Below are positions 32,835 through 40,913 of a stretch of DNA of 47,315 nt, piece after piece. The translations under genes and the position numbers were made by a program. The stretch spans positions 1-47,315 of the forward strand of contig JBASUY010000036.1 of the NCBI GenBank assembly GCA_049275655.1, read 5' to 3'. Under the pieces are notes generated by a model that was given only the letters and a program-made list of their open reading frames with translations, searched no databases and was not told the origin of the DNA. This DNA is from Sherwoodlollariibacterium sp049275655. GTDB lineage: Bacteria; Omnitrophota; Gorgyraeia; Gygaellales; Profunditerraquicolaceae. The stretch's first letter is position 1. Every line of letters begins with the position of its first letter.

Positions 32835-33457
32835 GGATTATTCGTGAGTTAAAAGAGCACGCTCCCTTTACACTTTTTGGGGCGTTAACAGGTATTATCT
32901 TAATGCTTCTTTTAAAAGATATCCCTCATGGCCTTGCGCATAGGTTATTTTATGTATTTCATCCTTTACATATTGCTTTAAGCGCGGTAGTAACAACTTC
33001 TTTGTATAGAATGTATCTTACGGATGAGAAGCCTGGGCTTAAGATGTTTTTTAAAATTTTAGCAGTAGGATATATCGGTTCAGTAACCGTAGGGACTTTA
33101 AGTGATTCCTTAATACCCTTTTGGGGGGAGGCGCTTCTAAATATGCCTCATCGGCATATCCATTTAGGTTTTATTGAGAAGTGGTGGATTATTAATCCGG
33201 TAGCCTTTATCGCAATTATTATCTCTTACAAGAAACCTTACACTAAATTCCCACACGCAGCCCATGTCCTTATAAGCACTTGGGCTTCGCTCTTTCATAT
33301 GCTTATGGCTATGGGTACTTCAGGTAGGGTGCCTTATTTGGGGATTTTTATATTTTTATTCATCGCTGTTTGGCTGCCGTGCTGTTTTAGTGATATAGTA
33401 TTTCCTCTATTATTTATTAAGGATAAATCTAAGATTAAAACTTGTATTCACCATTAA
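32825..33457 (+). CDS. Unknown polytopic membrane protein, His-rich
   Basis: 210 aa; I do not recognise the family. About five hydrophobic segments (18-33, 46-60, 78-97, 122-138, 162-192). Histidines cluster in loops or helix ends: HGLAHRLFYVFHPLHIALS (35-53) and MPHRHIHLGFIEKWW (about 111-125). PHAAHVLISTWASLFHMLMAMGTSG follows. The spacing suggests metal or heme ligands rather than a channel. It overlaps the M15 gene, so the two are probably co-expressed, and a ZIP transporter is two genes upstream. A link to metal handling is only a guess. Confidence 0.6.
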   Translation: MFLRIIRELKEHAPFTLFGALTGIILMLLLKDIPHGLAHRLFYVFHPLHIALSAVVTTSLYRMYLTDEKPGLKMFFKILAVGYIGSVTVGTLSDSLIPFWGEALLNMPHRHIHLGFIEKWWIINPVAFIAIIISYKKPYTKFPHAAHVLISTWASLFHMLMAMGTSGRVPYLGIFIFLFIAVWLPCCFSDIVFPLLFIKDKSKIKTCIHH

Positions 33458-33505
33458 ACTATAAGGCCTTTAATGGCTTAATAAGTATTTTTTTATAGTT
33501 ATTTG

Positions 33506-33537
33506 CTTCTTGACAAGAAGGATAATGATGTTAGACT
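33506..33537 (+). promoter_or_regulatory. Promoter with -35 box inside a 15-bp palindrome, upstream of dapB-like gene
   Basis: TTGACA (33510-33515), a 16-nt spacer and TAGACT (33532-33537). The -35 box is embedded in CTTCTTG-A-CAAGAAG (33506-33520), a perfect inverted repeat that could be an operator. Confidence 0.45.
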
Positions 33538-33542
33538 ATTTA

Positions 33543-33647
33543 GCGGCAATAACGCTTTATAGTTTATCGGGTTCGGAAAGTAAGCTTTCTTGAAGGTTTT
33601 TGGATGGTCGGGCCGCCATTTGCGAAATTTGCATAGAGCGGCTTTTT
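33543..33647 (+). promoter_or_regulatory. Leader with terminator hairpin (possible attenuator)
   Basis: GCCGC (33612-33616) pairs with GCGGC (33638-33642), followed by five T, just before a strong ribosome site (GAAGGAGAAGAG). An identical GCGGC at 33543-33547 at the predicted RNA start could pair with the same GCCGC and prevent the terminator. No known riboswitch class recognised; a lysine riboswitch is not supported. Confidence 0.4.
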
Positions 33648-33665
33648 GTTTGAAGGAGAAGAGAG

Positions 33666-34439
33666 ATGGTAGATATCGGGTTGTTTGGTTTTGGAAGGAC
33701 CGGTAGAGTTGTTGCGCAGGAAGTTATGAACGATAAGGATATGCATCTTTCGTGGGTTATAAGAAAGACTCACAATGATGAAGGAGGCTATGCCAGTAAT
33801 TTCTTTGGGTTGAAATCAAAACAGGGTAGGATATATAGCGCCTCAAGTTTAAATTTTAAAAGGTTCTATAAAGATAACCCCGTTGATTTAATTATTGATT
33901 TCTCTTCTTCCTCTGCGGTTGAAGAGTATAAGATGGCCGCATCCTTAGGGGTAAAGATTGTTTCGGCAATCTCCAGGTATAAAGCAGAAGATTTAAGAAA
34001 GTTAAAGAGTTTAGCTAATAAGACAGCGGTTTTGTATTCTCCTAATATTACAATCGGGATTAATTTTTTAATAGTAGCCTCTCAGGTCTTACAGCAGATA
34101 GCCCCGAATGTGGATATAGAAATTGTAGAGGAGCACTTTAGGAATAAAAAAGAGATATCTGGGACTGCGCTTAGGGTAGCCCAGCTTTTAGGGTTATCTA
34201 ATAAGCAGCATGTTAATTCTGTGCGTGTAGGAGGGATTGTAGGAAAGCATGAGGTTATATTTGGTTTTCCTAACCAGACCATAAGAATAGCGCATGAATC
34301 AATAAACCGCGCAGCCTTTGCTAAAGGGGCTATACACGCTGCCAAGTGGCTTGTAAAAAGAAAGAAAGGCCTTTATACTATGGAACAGGTTATGGTTTCT
34401 GATTTTATGAGGCATAGCAGGAATATTCATAAAAAATAA
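33666..34439 (+). CDS. 4-hydroxy-tetrahydrodipicolinate reductase-like protein (DapB family)
   Basis: 257 aa. DapB reduces the lysine/diaminopimelate precursor with NAD(P)H. Nucleotide-binding GLFGFGRTGR replaces the usual GxxGRMG. Family blocks: DLIIDFSSSSAV, SPNITIGINFL, and VEEHFRNKKEISGTAL, which keeps the first His and the Lys of the catalytic HHxxK block but has Phe and Asn for the others. C-terminal GLYTMEQVM matches DapB. So it is either a divergent DapB or a paralog with another substrate. No other dap genes are near, and a regulated leader precedes it. Confidence 0.75.
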   Translation: MVDIGLFGFGRTGRVVAQEVMNDKDMHLSWVIRKTHNDEGGYASNFFGLKSKQGRIYSASSLNFKRFYKDNPVDLIIDFSSSSAVEEYKMAASLGVKIVSAISRYKAEDLRKLKSLANKTAVLYSPNITIGINFLIVASQVLQQIAPNVDIEIVEEHFRNKKEISGTALRVAQLLGLSNKQHVNSVRVGGIVGKHEVIFGFPNQTIRIAHESINRAAFAKGAIHAAKWLVKRKKGLYTMEQVMVSDFMRHSRNIHKK

Positions 34440-34464
34440 TAATCATTTCTAATATGGTAAGTAT

Positions 34465-35097
34465 ATGGGGTTAATCACTCTTTTCTTTTCTAATCCGGTA
34501 CTTTTTTTTATAGTAGCGTTTGTGCTTTTATATTCTGTAATTTTGCATGAGGTAGCGCACGGCTGGGTTGCTCTTATTTTTGGCGATAGGACTGCGCAGG
34601 CTTATGGAAGGCTTACCCTTAACCCTCTCTTGCACATTGACCCTATAGGTATCTTGATGCTTTTTTTAGTAGGCTTTGGTTGGGCTAAGCCTGTTCCGGT
34701 AAATTATTATAATTTAAGGAATAGCCGCTTAGCCTTATTTTGTGTTTCTTTGGCGGGTTGCTTTGCCAATATCTTAATCGCTATAATTGCCGTTATTTTA
34801 TCCCAACTTAGCTTTGTTAATTCGCATCCTGCGTCTTTGGTTATATTGCCGCTTATAATCAGGGTGAATATTATTTTAGGGGCATTTAACCTTATTCCCA
34901 TTCCTCCTTTAGACGGTTCAAAGATACTTATGAGTTTTCTGCCTTATCAAGCTCAGGAGAGGATGTCCCGTTTGGAGCCATACGGTTTTTTTATTTTAGT
35001 AATCTTGTTATTTACCGGAGTATTGACCCCGGTTATATCCTTTATGCAAGGGTTAATCTATGGCATTATTTCCCTATTATTCAACCTATTTAAATAA
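34465..35097 (+). CDS. Site-2 protease family (M50) membrane metallopeptidase
   Basis: 210 aa. Six or so helices. Zinc motif HEVAH within SVILHEVAHGWVA, and the third ligand in IPPLDGSK (the NxxPxPxLDG motif of S2P). LTLNPLLHIDPIG is the common family segment. This is the compact form without PDZ or CBS. It cuts membrane proteins, but the substrate is unknown. Between dapB-like and serine hydrolase genes with short gaps. Confidence 0.92.
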   Translation: MGLITLFFSNPVLFFIVAFVLLYSVILHEVAHGWVALIFGDRTAQAYGRLTLNPLLHIDPIGILMLFLVGFGWAKPVPVNYYNLRNSRLALFCVSLAGCFANILIAIIAVILSQLSFVNSHPASLVILPLIIRVNIILGAFNLIPIPPLDGSKILMSFLPYQAQERMSRLEPYGFFILVILLFTGVLTPVISFMQGLIYGIISLLFNLFK

Positions 35098-35123
35098 ACA
35101 GGTATTTTCCCGTTAGTAACTCT

Positions 35124-36068
35124 ATGAACAAGAAGAGAATTTTAGTTAATATATTCTTAGCGGTTTTTTTACCTGTCATCTCTATACTTTCTTATCAGAA
35201 GGTTTTAGATTATAAGAAAGAGAGTGAGTTTAAAGTCCTTTTAGAAAAAAGAAGGGCAGCGTTAGAAGAGCTTAAATTAAAGTTAAAAGATGAGGTTAAT
35301 AAGTTTAAGGGCGAGTCAGGAGTTATTATTAAAGACTTAGAGAGCGGGTGGGAGTTTTCTTGGCAGAAGGATAAGCTTTTTGCTTCTGCAAGCTTAGTCA
35401 AATTACCTATTATGGCCGCAACTTTTTATGCGGTTGAAGAGGGAAAGACTGGCCTTGAACAGAATATAGCCCTTAAGAACTCGGACAAGCTGACCGGCTC
35501 AGGCACGCTTAAGAATATTCCGGCAGGGACTCTTTTTACTCTTGAGCGTTTAATCGGGCTTATGATCTATGATAGCGATAATACCGCTACCAATATTATC
35601 ACTAATCTACTCGGGATAGATTATTTGAATAACCAATTTAAGGCGTTTGGCTTAAAGAATACCTTGCTTTTGCGAAAGGTCGCTGATTATAGCATGCGAG
35701 CTAAGGGGGTTGAGAATTATACGAATGCCGAGGATGTAGCGTTTTTGTTGGAAAAGATATACAGAGGTAATCTTATTAATAAAGAGTGGTCTGAGAAGTC
35801 TATAAATATCCTTAAGCTAACGCACTTAAATGACAGGATACCGAAATACCTACCTGCGCAAATAACAGTTGCGCATAAGACCGGCTTAGAGCGTAATGTC
35901 TGCCACGATGCAGGAATAGTCTTTACGTCAAAAGGGGATTTTCTTATTTGTGTTTTAACCCGTTATAAGAACGGGGATATCAAGGGGGCTAAAGAATTTA
36001 TTGCTAAGCTTGCTTCCCTTACATATAGTTTTACTATGGCGAATAATCTTTTTTATGAAAGGAGATAA
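35124..36068 (+). CDS. Serine hydrolase with beta-lactamase/PBP class A fold, membrane anchored
   Basis: 314 aa. N-terminal anchor (about 6-24) then a charged helix. Active-site Ser90-x-x-Lys93 (SLVK), Ser151-Asp152-Asn153 (SDN) and Lys252-Thr-Gly254 are all visible. The omega-loop glutamate motif of true class A beta-lactamases (ExxLN) is not evident, so a D,D-peptidase or other wall hydrolase role is more likely than antibiotic resistance. It ends 3 nt from mscS, so probably co-transcribed. Confidence 0.82.
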   Translation: MNKKRILVNIFLAVFLPVISILSYQKVLDYKKESEFKVLLEKRRAALEELKLKLKDEVNKFKGESGVIIKDLESGWEFSWQKDKLFASASLVKLPIMAATFYAVEEGKTGLEQNIALKNSDKLTGSGTLKNIPAGTLFTLERLIGLMIYDSDNTATNIITNLLGIDYLNNQFKAFGLKNTLLLRKVADYSMRAKGVENYTNAEDVAFLLEKIYRGNLINKEWSEKSINILKLTHLNDRIPKYLPAQITVAHKTGLERNVCHDAGIVFTSKGDFLICVLTRYKNGDIKGAKEFIAKLASLTYSFTMANNLFYERR

Positions 36069-36071
36069 TGG

Positions 36072-37130
36072 ATGGTGGATTATGTTTATAAGATATTAAA
36101 CCTTGTTATTTTAGGCAACTCCGTTCAAAGATATATAGTATCAATATGCCTTTTGGTTTTAGGGGTGCTGGTTATTAGGTTAATTGTAAGGAGGATAATT
36201 GCTCATCTTAAAACACTTGCTGCTAAGACCGAAACGACTTTTGATGATTTTTTAGTAGGCCTGCTAAACAGGATTATTCTACCCTTATCTTATTTGTTAG
36301 TCGTTTATATGGGCTTAAAAAGTTTGTCATTTCCTCAAAGAACCGAAAAGATCTTTAATTATCTTATTCTCGGAGTTATTGTATTTTTTGTTGTAAGGGC
36401 ATTAATTTCATTTATAGCCTATGGTTTTAAGGTTTACCTTAAAAGGAAAAATGGAGATATAACCTTAGAAAAGAGCCTTCAAGGGATTATGGCAGTTATA
36501 AGGGTTGTTATCTGGGTCGGTGCAGTTGTATTCTTCTTGGATAACTTAGGGTTTAAGATATCTGCGGTTATCGCCGGATTAGGTATCGGAGGCGTGGCAG
36601 TAGCCTTGGCTGCGCAGGCTATACTTAAAGACTTATTTAGTTATTTTTGCATCTTATTTGACCATCCTTTTAAAGTAGGAGATTTTGTTATAATCGGTGA
36701 TTTTATGGGGACGATTGAACATATAGGCATAAAGACTACGCGTATCCGCAGTTTAGGCGGAGAGATGTTGGTCTTTTCTAACTCTGACCTTACTGATTCG
36801 CGCCTACGTAATTATAGGCTTATGGAGAAGCGTAGGGTCGCTTTTAACTTAAGGGTAGTCCATCAGACCTCTTTAAAAGACTTACGGGAGATACCCGAAA
36901 TAATCAAGAATATTATCTTAAAAACCAAAGATGCTGCTTTTGACCGCGCGCACTTCTTTTCCTACGGGGATTATAGCCTTGTCTTTGAGGTAGTTTATTA
37001 TGTTTTAAGCGGTGATTATAATAAGTATATGGATGTACAGCAGGAAATAAACTTTGCCATTAAAGAGGAGTTTGATAAGAGAGGGATTCGGTTGGCATAC
37101 CCGACACAGGTTGTATATCTGCCAAAATAA
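36072..37130 (+). CDS. MscS-family mechanosensitive channel
   Basis: 352 aa; opens under membrane tension to release solutes. About four N-terminal helices. The pore helix GFKISAVIAGLGIGGVAVALAAQ is followed by ILKDLFSYFCILFDHPFKVGDFV, the beta-domain signature. The C-terminal cytoplasmic vestibule is present. Larger than E. coli MscS, closer to YbdG/YnaI-type with extra helices. No other osmotic genes adjoin it, although an OtsA-type gene lies at 45.5 kb. Confidence 0.92.
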   Translation: MVDYVYKILNLVILGNSVQRYIVSICLLVLGVLVIRLIVRRIIAHLKTLAAKTETTFDDFLVGLLNRIILPLSYLLVVYMGLKSLSFPQRTEKIFNYLILGVIVFFVVRALISFIAYGFKVYLKRKNGDITLEKSLQGIMAVIRVVIWVGAVVFFLDNLGFKISAVIAGLGIGGVAVALAAQAILKDLFSYFCILFDHPFKVGDFVIIGDFMGTIEHIGIKTTRIRSLGGEMLVFSNSDLTDSRLRNYRLMEKRRVAFNLRVVHQTSLKDLREIPEIIKNIILKTKDAAFDRAHFFSYGDYSLVFEVVYYVLSGDYNKYMDVQQEINFAIKEEFDKRGIRLAYPTQVVYLPK

Positions 37131-37144
37131 TCCCTTAAAAACTC

Positions 37145-37173
37145 TTGAAATAAGGGTTTCTTAAGCTTATAAT
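37145..37173 (+). promoter_or_regulatory. Sigma70-type promoter of the hydrogenase operon
   Basis: TTGAAA (37145-37150), a 17-nt spacer and TATAAT (37168-37173), about 50 nt before the first start codon. Confidence 0.7.
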
Positions 37174-37222
37174 TATTAGAATCAATCCGCTTACCTTAAG
37201 GCAATAATCTTCATAGCCTTTG

Positions 37223-37753
37223 ATGGTTGCTTCCTTAACTATGAGTAGCGTTAAAAGAAAAGAGCTTGATAAGATAATCAAGGCTTATAAGGGCAAGCCG
37301 GGGGAGTTGCTTACTATTATGGAGTCAGCGCAAAAGCTTTCTCCCCGCAACTTTTTATCCGAAGATACCCTTGTTTATATAGCGGATAAGATTAAAATAC
37401 CTCTCTCGCAAATCTACAGTGTTGCTACCTTTTATGCTTTTTTTAACTTAAAACCCCATGGCGAGCATTGCATAACCGTATGCCGCGGGACAGCCTGCCA
37501 TACCCGTGGCTCAAAGAGCCTTTTGCGTTCAATTGCTCTTACCTTAGGCATTAAAGAAGAGGAGTTTAGGGAGAACGAAAAGGTCTTTGTTACAACTAAA
37601 GATAATAAGTTTACTGTTAAGACTGTGGCATGTTTTGGGCAGTGCGCCCTTGCCCCGGTAATAGATATAGACGGTAAGATTTACAGCCATATGACTGATG
37701 ATAAGATAAGGCGTTTGATAAAAGGGATAGGCAAAAAGAGGCCCTTAAGATAA
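37223..37753 (+). CDS. NuoE/HydC-like [2Fe-2S] subunit of hydrogenase complex
   Basis: Thioredoxin-fold electron-transfer subunit (24-kDa type), 176 aa from the ATG at 37223; ATG 37241 is an equally good start and neither has a Shine-Dalgarno. Cluster cysteines (counted from 37220): Cys88 and Cys93 in CRGTACHTRG, Cys138 and Cys142 in ACFGQCAL. The helical N-terminus (YIADKIKIPLSQIYSVATFYAFF) is family-typical. It passes electrons between the NuoF-like subunit and the hydrogenase. Two nt before the next gene. Confidence 0.93.
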   Translation: MVASLTMSSVKRKELDKIIKAYKGKPGELLTIMESAQKLSPRNFLSEDTLVYIADKIKIPLSQIYSVATFYAFFNLKPHGEHCITVCRGTACHTRGSKSLLRSIALTLGIKEEEFRENEKVFVTTKDNKFTVKTVACFGQCALAPVIDIDGKIYSHMTDDKIRRLIKGIGKKRPLR

Positions 37754-37754
37754 T

Positions 37755-40700
37755 ATGCGCTTAAGTAATTTAGAAGATTTAAATAGGGTTAAGGCAAGGG
37801 GCTTAAGTAAGGTAATCCCCGCGTCAATAAGGATTGCCGTAGGTATGGATACCTGTGGCATAGGAAATGGCGCGGATAAGGTATATAAAGCCTTTAAAGA
37901 AGAGTTGGCTAAGAAGAAGATTCCGTTTCGCCTTGTAAAGGTAGGTTGTTTTGGTTTTTGCGCGCGCGAACCATTAGTCAATATACGCCTGCCGCATAAG
38001 CCTTTAGTTATACTGCAAAAGGTTCAGTTAAAAGATGTAAAAAAGATTATAAAGTCTATATCTAAAGGGAGTATACCTTTTGAAAAGGCATTATGCAGGA
38101 TAGAGGAGTGGGATCATTTGACTGATAAAGTTTTATACGGAAGAGGATTTGAAGAGATACCTCTATACAGCGAGGTTCCCTTTTTTAAGTGGCAGAAGAA
38201 GATAGTGTTACGTAATAGCGGCTTGATAAATCCGGAGGATATAGAGGAATATATTGCTGTGGGAGGTTATCTTGCTTTGTTTAAGGCATTGTATGAAAAG
38301 TCTCCTCAGGGAATAGTAGATGAGGTAAGCGCTTCAAAATTACGTGGACGCGGAGGAGCGGGGTTTCCTACGGGTATAAAGTGGGGCTTGATGACAAAGG
38401 CAAACTCCGATGAGAAGTATATTATCTGCAATGCTGATGAGGGGGACCCGGGCGCCTATATGAACCGTAATGAAATTGAATCAGACCCACATATGCTTAT
38501 TGAAGGGATGGTTATAGGTGCTTATGCTATGTCTGCGCAAAAAGGGATTGTGTATATGCGGGCTGAATATCCGCTTGCAGTTGAAAGATTAAAAAGAGCA
38601 ATAATGCAAGCAAAAGATTACGGGATTTTAGGCAAAAAAATATTGGGGTCTGATTTTGAATTTGACCTTGAGGTGGTTGAAGGAGCGGGGGCTTTTGTCT
38701 GCGGAGAAGAGACTGCGCTTATGCATTCTATTGAGGGTAAGTCAGGCAGGCCTAGGCCGCGTCCTCCTTTCCCGGCAGAAAAGGGCCTTTGGGAGAAGCC
38801 AACAAATATTAATAATGTGGAGACGTGGTGTAATATACCGGTTATTTTACATAAGGGAGCGGAGTTTTTCTTACAGACCGGGACAAAGGCAAGTTCCGGG
38901 ACTAAGGTTTTTTCTCTTGTAGGGAAGGTAAAGAATACCGGGTTAGTAGAACTTCCCTTAGGGACTTCTTTGCAGACGATTGTCTATAATATCGGCGAGG
39001 GGACAGGGACTAAACGTAAAGTAAAAGCTATTCAAACAGGCGGACCCTCAGGCGGGTGCATTCCGGCAGGGCTTTTTAATACCCCGGTTGATTATGAGTC
39101 GCTTAATGCCTTAGGTGCAATTATGGGCTCAGGGGGTATGGTTGTGATGGATGAGGATAATTGCATGGTAGATGTTGCCCGTTATTTTATTGAGTTTACC
39201 AATTCTGAGTCTTGCGGGAAGTGTACCCCTTGTCGCGAGGGGTTGCATCATACCTTAAAAAGCCTTGATGCTATTACAAAAGGATCGGGTAGTAATAATT
39301 ATGCTAAAGAGTTAGAGACCTTAGGTCTTTTTATTAAGGATAGCGCTTTATGCGGCTTAGGCCAGACAGGCCCTAACCCGGTATTGACAACTTTAAAATA
39401 TTTTCTTTCCGAGTATGAGTCGCATGTTAAAGATAAAAGGTGCGAAGCAGGGGTCTGTGAGAGCTTGTTTGTTTCTCCCTGCGAGAATAGTTGTCCTTTG
39501 CATATGAATATATCGGGTTTCCTTGCTTTAACTAAGGCAAGGAGGCTTAAAGAGGCGTTTGACTTATGCCTTAGGGATAATCCTCTTGTTGCTTCAACTG
39601 GCAGGATATGCCACTTTCATTGTAAATTAAGGTGTCGTAGGGAGGATATCGATTCTCCTGTTTCTCAAGGAGAGATCCACCGTCATATAGCTGATTCAGT
39701 TTATAAAACTAAGAAGGAAGAAGAGGTTTATAGAAAAATACTCAAAGAGCGCTTGCCTGCTACAGGCAAGAAGATATCAATAATCGGCTCAGGGCCTGCC
39801 GGTTTAATGGCAGCTTATTATTTAGCGAGGTTAGGCCATAGTGTTGTAGTTTATGAGAAGAACCCTGAGGCAGGGGGTATATTGCGTTACGGTATTCCGC
39901 AATACCGGCTTCCGCGCAAGGTGCTTAAAAAAGAGATTGATTTTATCCGCAGGTGCAAGGTTAAGTTTATATTTAATACTAATATTGATTCAAGGAAACT
40001 GCGCCTAATAGAAAAAGAGTCCGATGCTATCTTTGTAGCAACCGGGGCATATAAAGAGTTGCCCTTAAATATACCCGGAGAGTCCTTGAAGGGTGTTTTT
40101 TCCGGCATAGAATTCCTTAAAGAAGCCTCTTGTGAGAAGAAGCCAAAGATAGGCAAGAATGTTTTAATAATCGGCGCGGGAAATGTTGCTATTGATGCTG
40201 CGCGTAGCGCTTGGCGCTTAGGGGTTAAGGTTTCTATTGTTTATCGCAGAGAGCGGCAAGATATGCCGGCAAATAGCGAAGAGATAGAAGAGGCATATAG
40301 GGAAGGCATAAATTTTATATTTATGGCTAGCCCTAAGGCAATTATTGCAGATGATTATGGCAATGTTAAGGCTTTAGAGGTTACTAAGATGGTTCCCGGA
40401 GATTATGATTCAAGCGGCAGAAGAAAGCCCATATCTACATCTTCTACTTATGAGATTCCGTGTGATACGGTTATGACTGCTATTGGAGAGAGGGTAGATG
40501 CTGATTTTCTAAAGGGTTTTGGGGTTGAGTTTGATAAATACGGAGCGGTTATAGTTGATAAAGAGACCCTTGTTACGGGTAACCCCAAAATTTTTGCAGG
40601 GGGAGATATTGTAACCGGGCCTTCAACTGCTGTTGAGGCGATGAGTTGGGGGAGGAGGTTTGCTGAAAGGATAGATAATACCTTGATGAAAGACCCGAAG

Positions 40701-40904
40701 CGCTTTAGGGGCTTGTTCCCTCTTTTTAAATATGATATGAATATCCCTCTAACCATAGAAAAGAAGGGCCGGCAGGTTATGCCTAAGCTTGATCTTGTTA
40801 AAAGAAAGAATAATTTTAATGAGGTTAACCTTGGGCTTACTCAAAAACAAGTGCTGACTGAGATTAGGCGTTGTTTGCGTTGCGATATAAAAGAGGCCTT
40901 ATAG
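37755..40904 (+). CDS. NuoF/HydB-like subunit fused to a GltD-like NAD(P)H oxidoreductase
   Basis: 1049 aa. Order: (1) thioredoxin-like ferredoxin (about 20-110) with Cys34, Cys65 and Cys69; a fourth ligand is not obvious. (2) NuoF core with FMN/NADH motifs GRGGAGFPTG near 196 and NADEGDPGAYM, and [4Fe-4S] cysteines in SCGKCTPCREG near 485 plus CGLGQTGPNP. (3) Cys-rich link CENSCPLHMNISG (about 574) and RICHFHCKLRC. (4) GltD/NfnB-type domain with FAD motif IIGSGPAGLMAA near 675 and NAD(P) motif IIGAGNVAIDAARS near 803. The long normal HydB would end near 600, so this is a true fusion. Electron bifurcation is inferred. Confidence 0.92.
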   Translation: MRLSNLEDLNRVKARGLSKVIPASIRIAVGMDTCGIGNGADKVYKAFKEELAKKKIPFRLVKVGCFGFCAREPLVNIRLPHKPLVILQKVQLKDVKKIIKSISKGSIPFEKALCRIEEWDHLTDKVLYGRGFEEIPLYSEVPFFKWQKKIVLRNSGLINPEDIEEYIAVGGYLALFKALYEKSPQGIVDEVSASKLRGRGGAGFPTGIKWGLMTKANSDEKYIICNADEGDPGAYMNRNEIESDPHMLIEGMVIGAYAMSAQKGIVYMRAEYPLAVERLKRAIMQAKDYGILGKKILGSDFEFDLEVVEGAGAFVCGEETALMHSIEGKSGRPRPRPPFPAEKGLWEKPTNINNVETWCNIPVILHKGAEFFLQTGTKASSGTKVFSLVGKVKNTGLVELPLGTSLQTIVYNIGEGTGTKRKVKAIQTGGPSGGCIPAGLFNTPVDYESLNALGAIMGSGGMVVMDEDNCMVDVARYFIEFTNSESCGKCTPCREGLHHTLKSLDAITKGSGSNNYAKELETLGLFIKDSALCGLGQTGPNPVLTTLKYFLSEYESHVKDKRCEAGVCESLFVSPCENSCPLHMNISGFLALTKARRLKEAFDLCLRDNPLVASTGRICHFHCKLRCRREDIDSPVSQGEIHRHIADSVYKTKKEEEVYRKILKERLPATGKKISIIGSGPAGLMAAYYLARLGHSVVVYEKNPEAGGILRYGIPQYRLPRKVLKKEIDFIRRCKVKFIFNTNIDSRKLRLIEKESDAIFVATGAYKELPLNIPGESLKGVFSGIEFLKEASCEKKPKIGKNVLIIGAGNVAIDAARSAWRLGVKVSIVYRRERQDMPANSEEIEEAYREGINFIFMASPKAIIADDYGNVKALEVTKMVPGDYDSSGRRKPISTSSTYEIPCDTVMTAIGERVDADFLKGFGVEFDKYGAVIVDKETLVTGNPKIFAGGDIVTGPSTAVEAMSWGRRFAERIDNTLMKDPKRFRGLFPLFKYDMNIPLTIEKKGRQVMPKLDLVKRKNNFNEVNLGLTQKQVLTEIRRCLRCDIKEAL

Positions 40905-40913
40905 GAAGGAAAG

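Noticed and set aside
33540..33660. Lysine riboswitch upstream of the DapB-like gene
   Set aside because: The leader is too short and lacks the lysine aptamer core motifs; only a terminator-like hairpin is seen.
35124..36068. Class A beta-lactamase conferring antibiotic resistance
   Set aside because: The omega-loop ExxLN glutamate is not visible, and the sequence is equally consistent with wall peptidases of the same fold.
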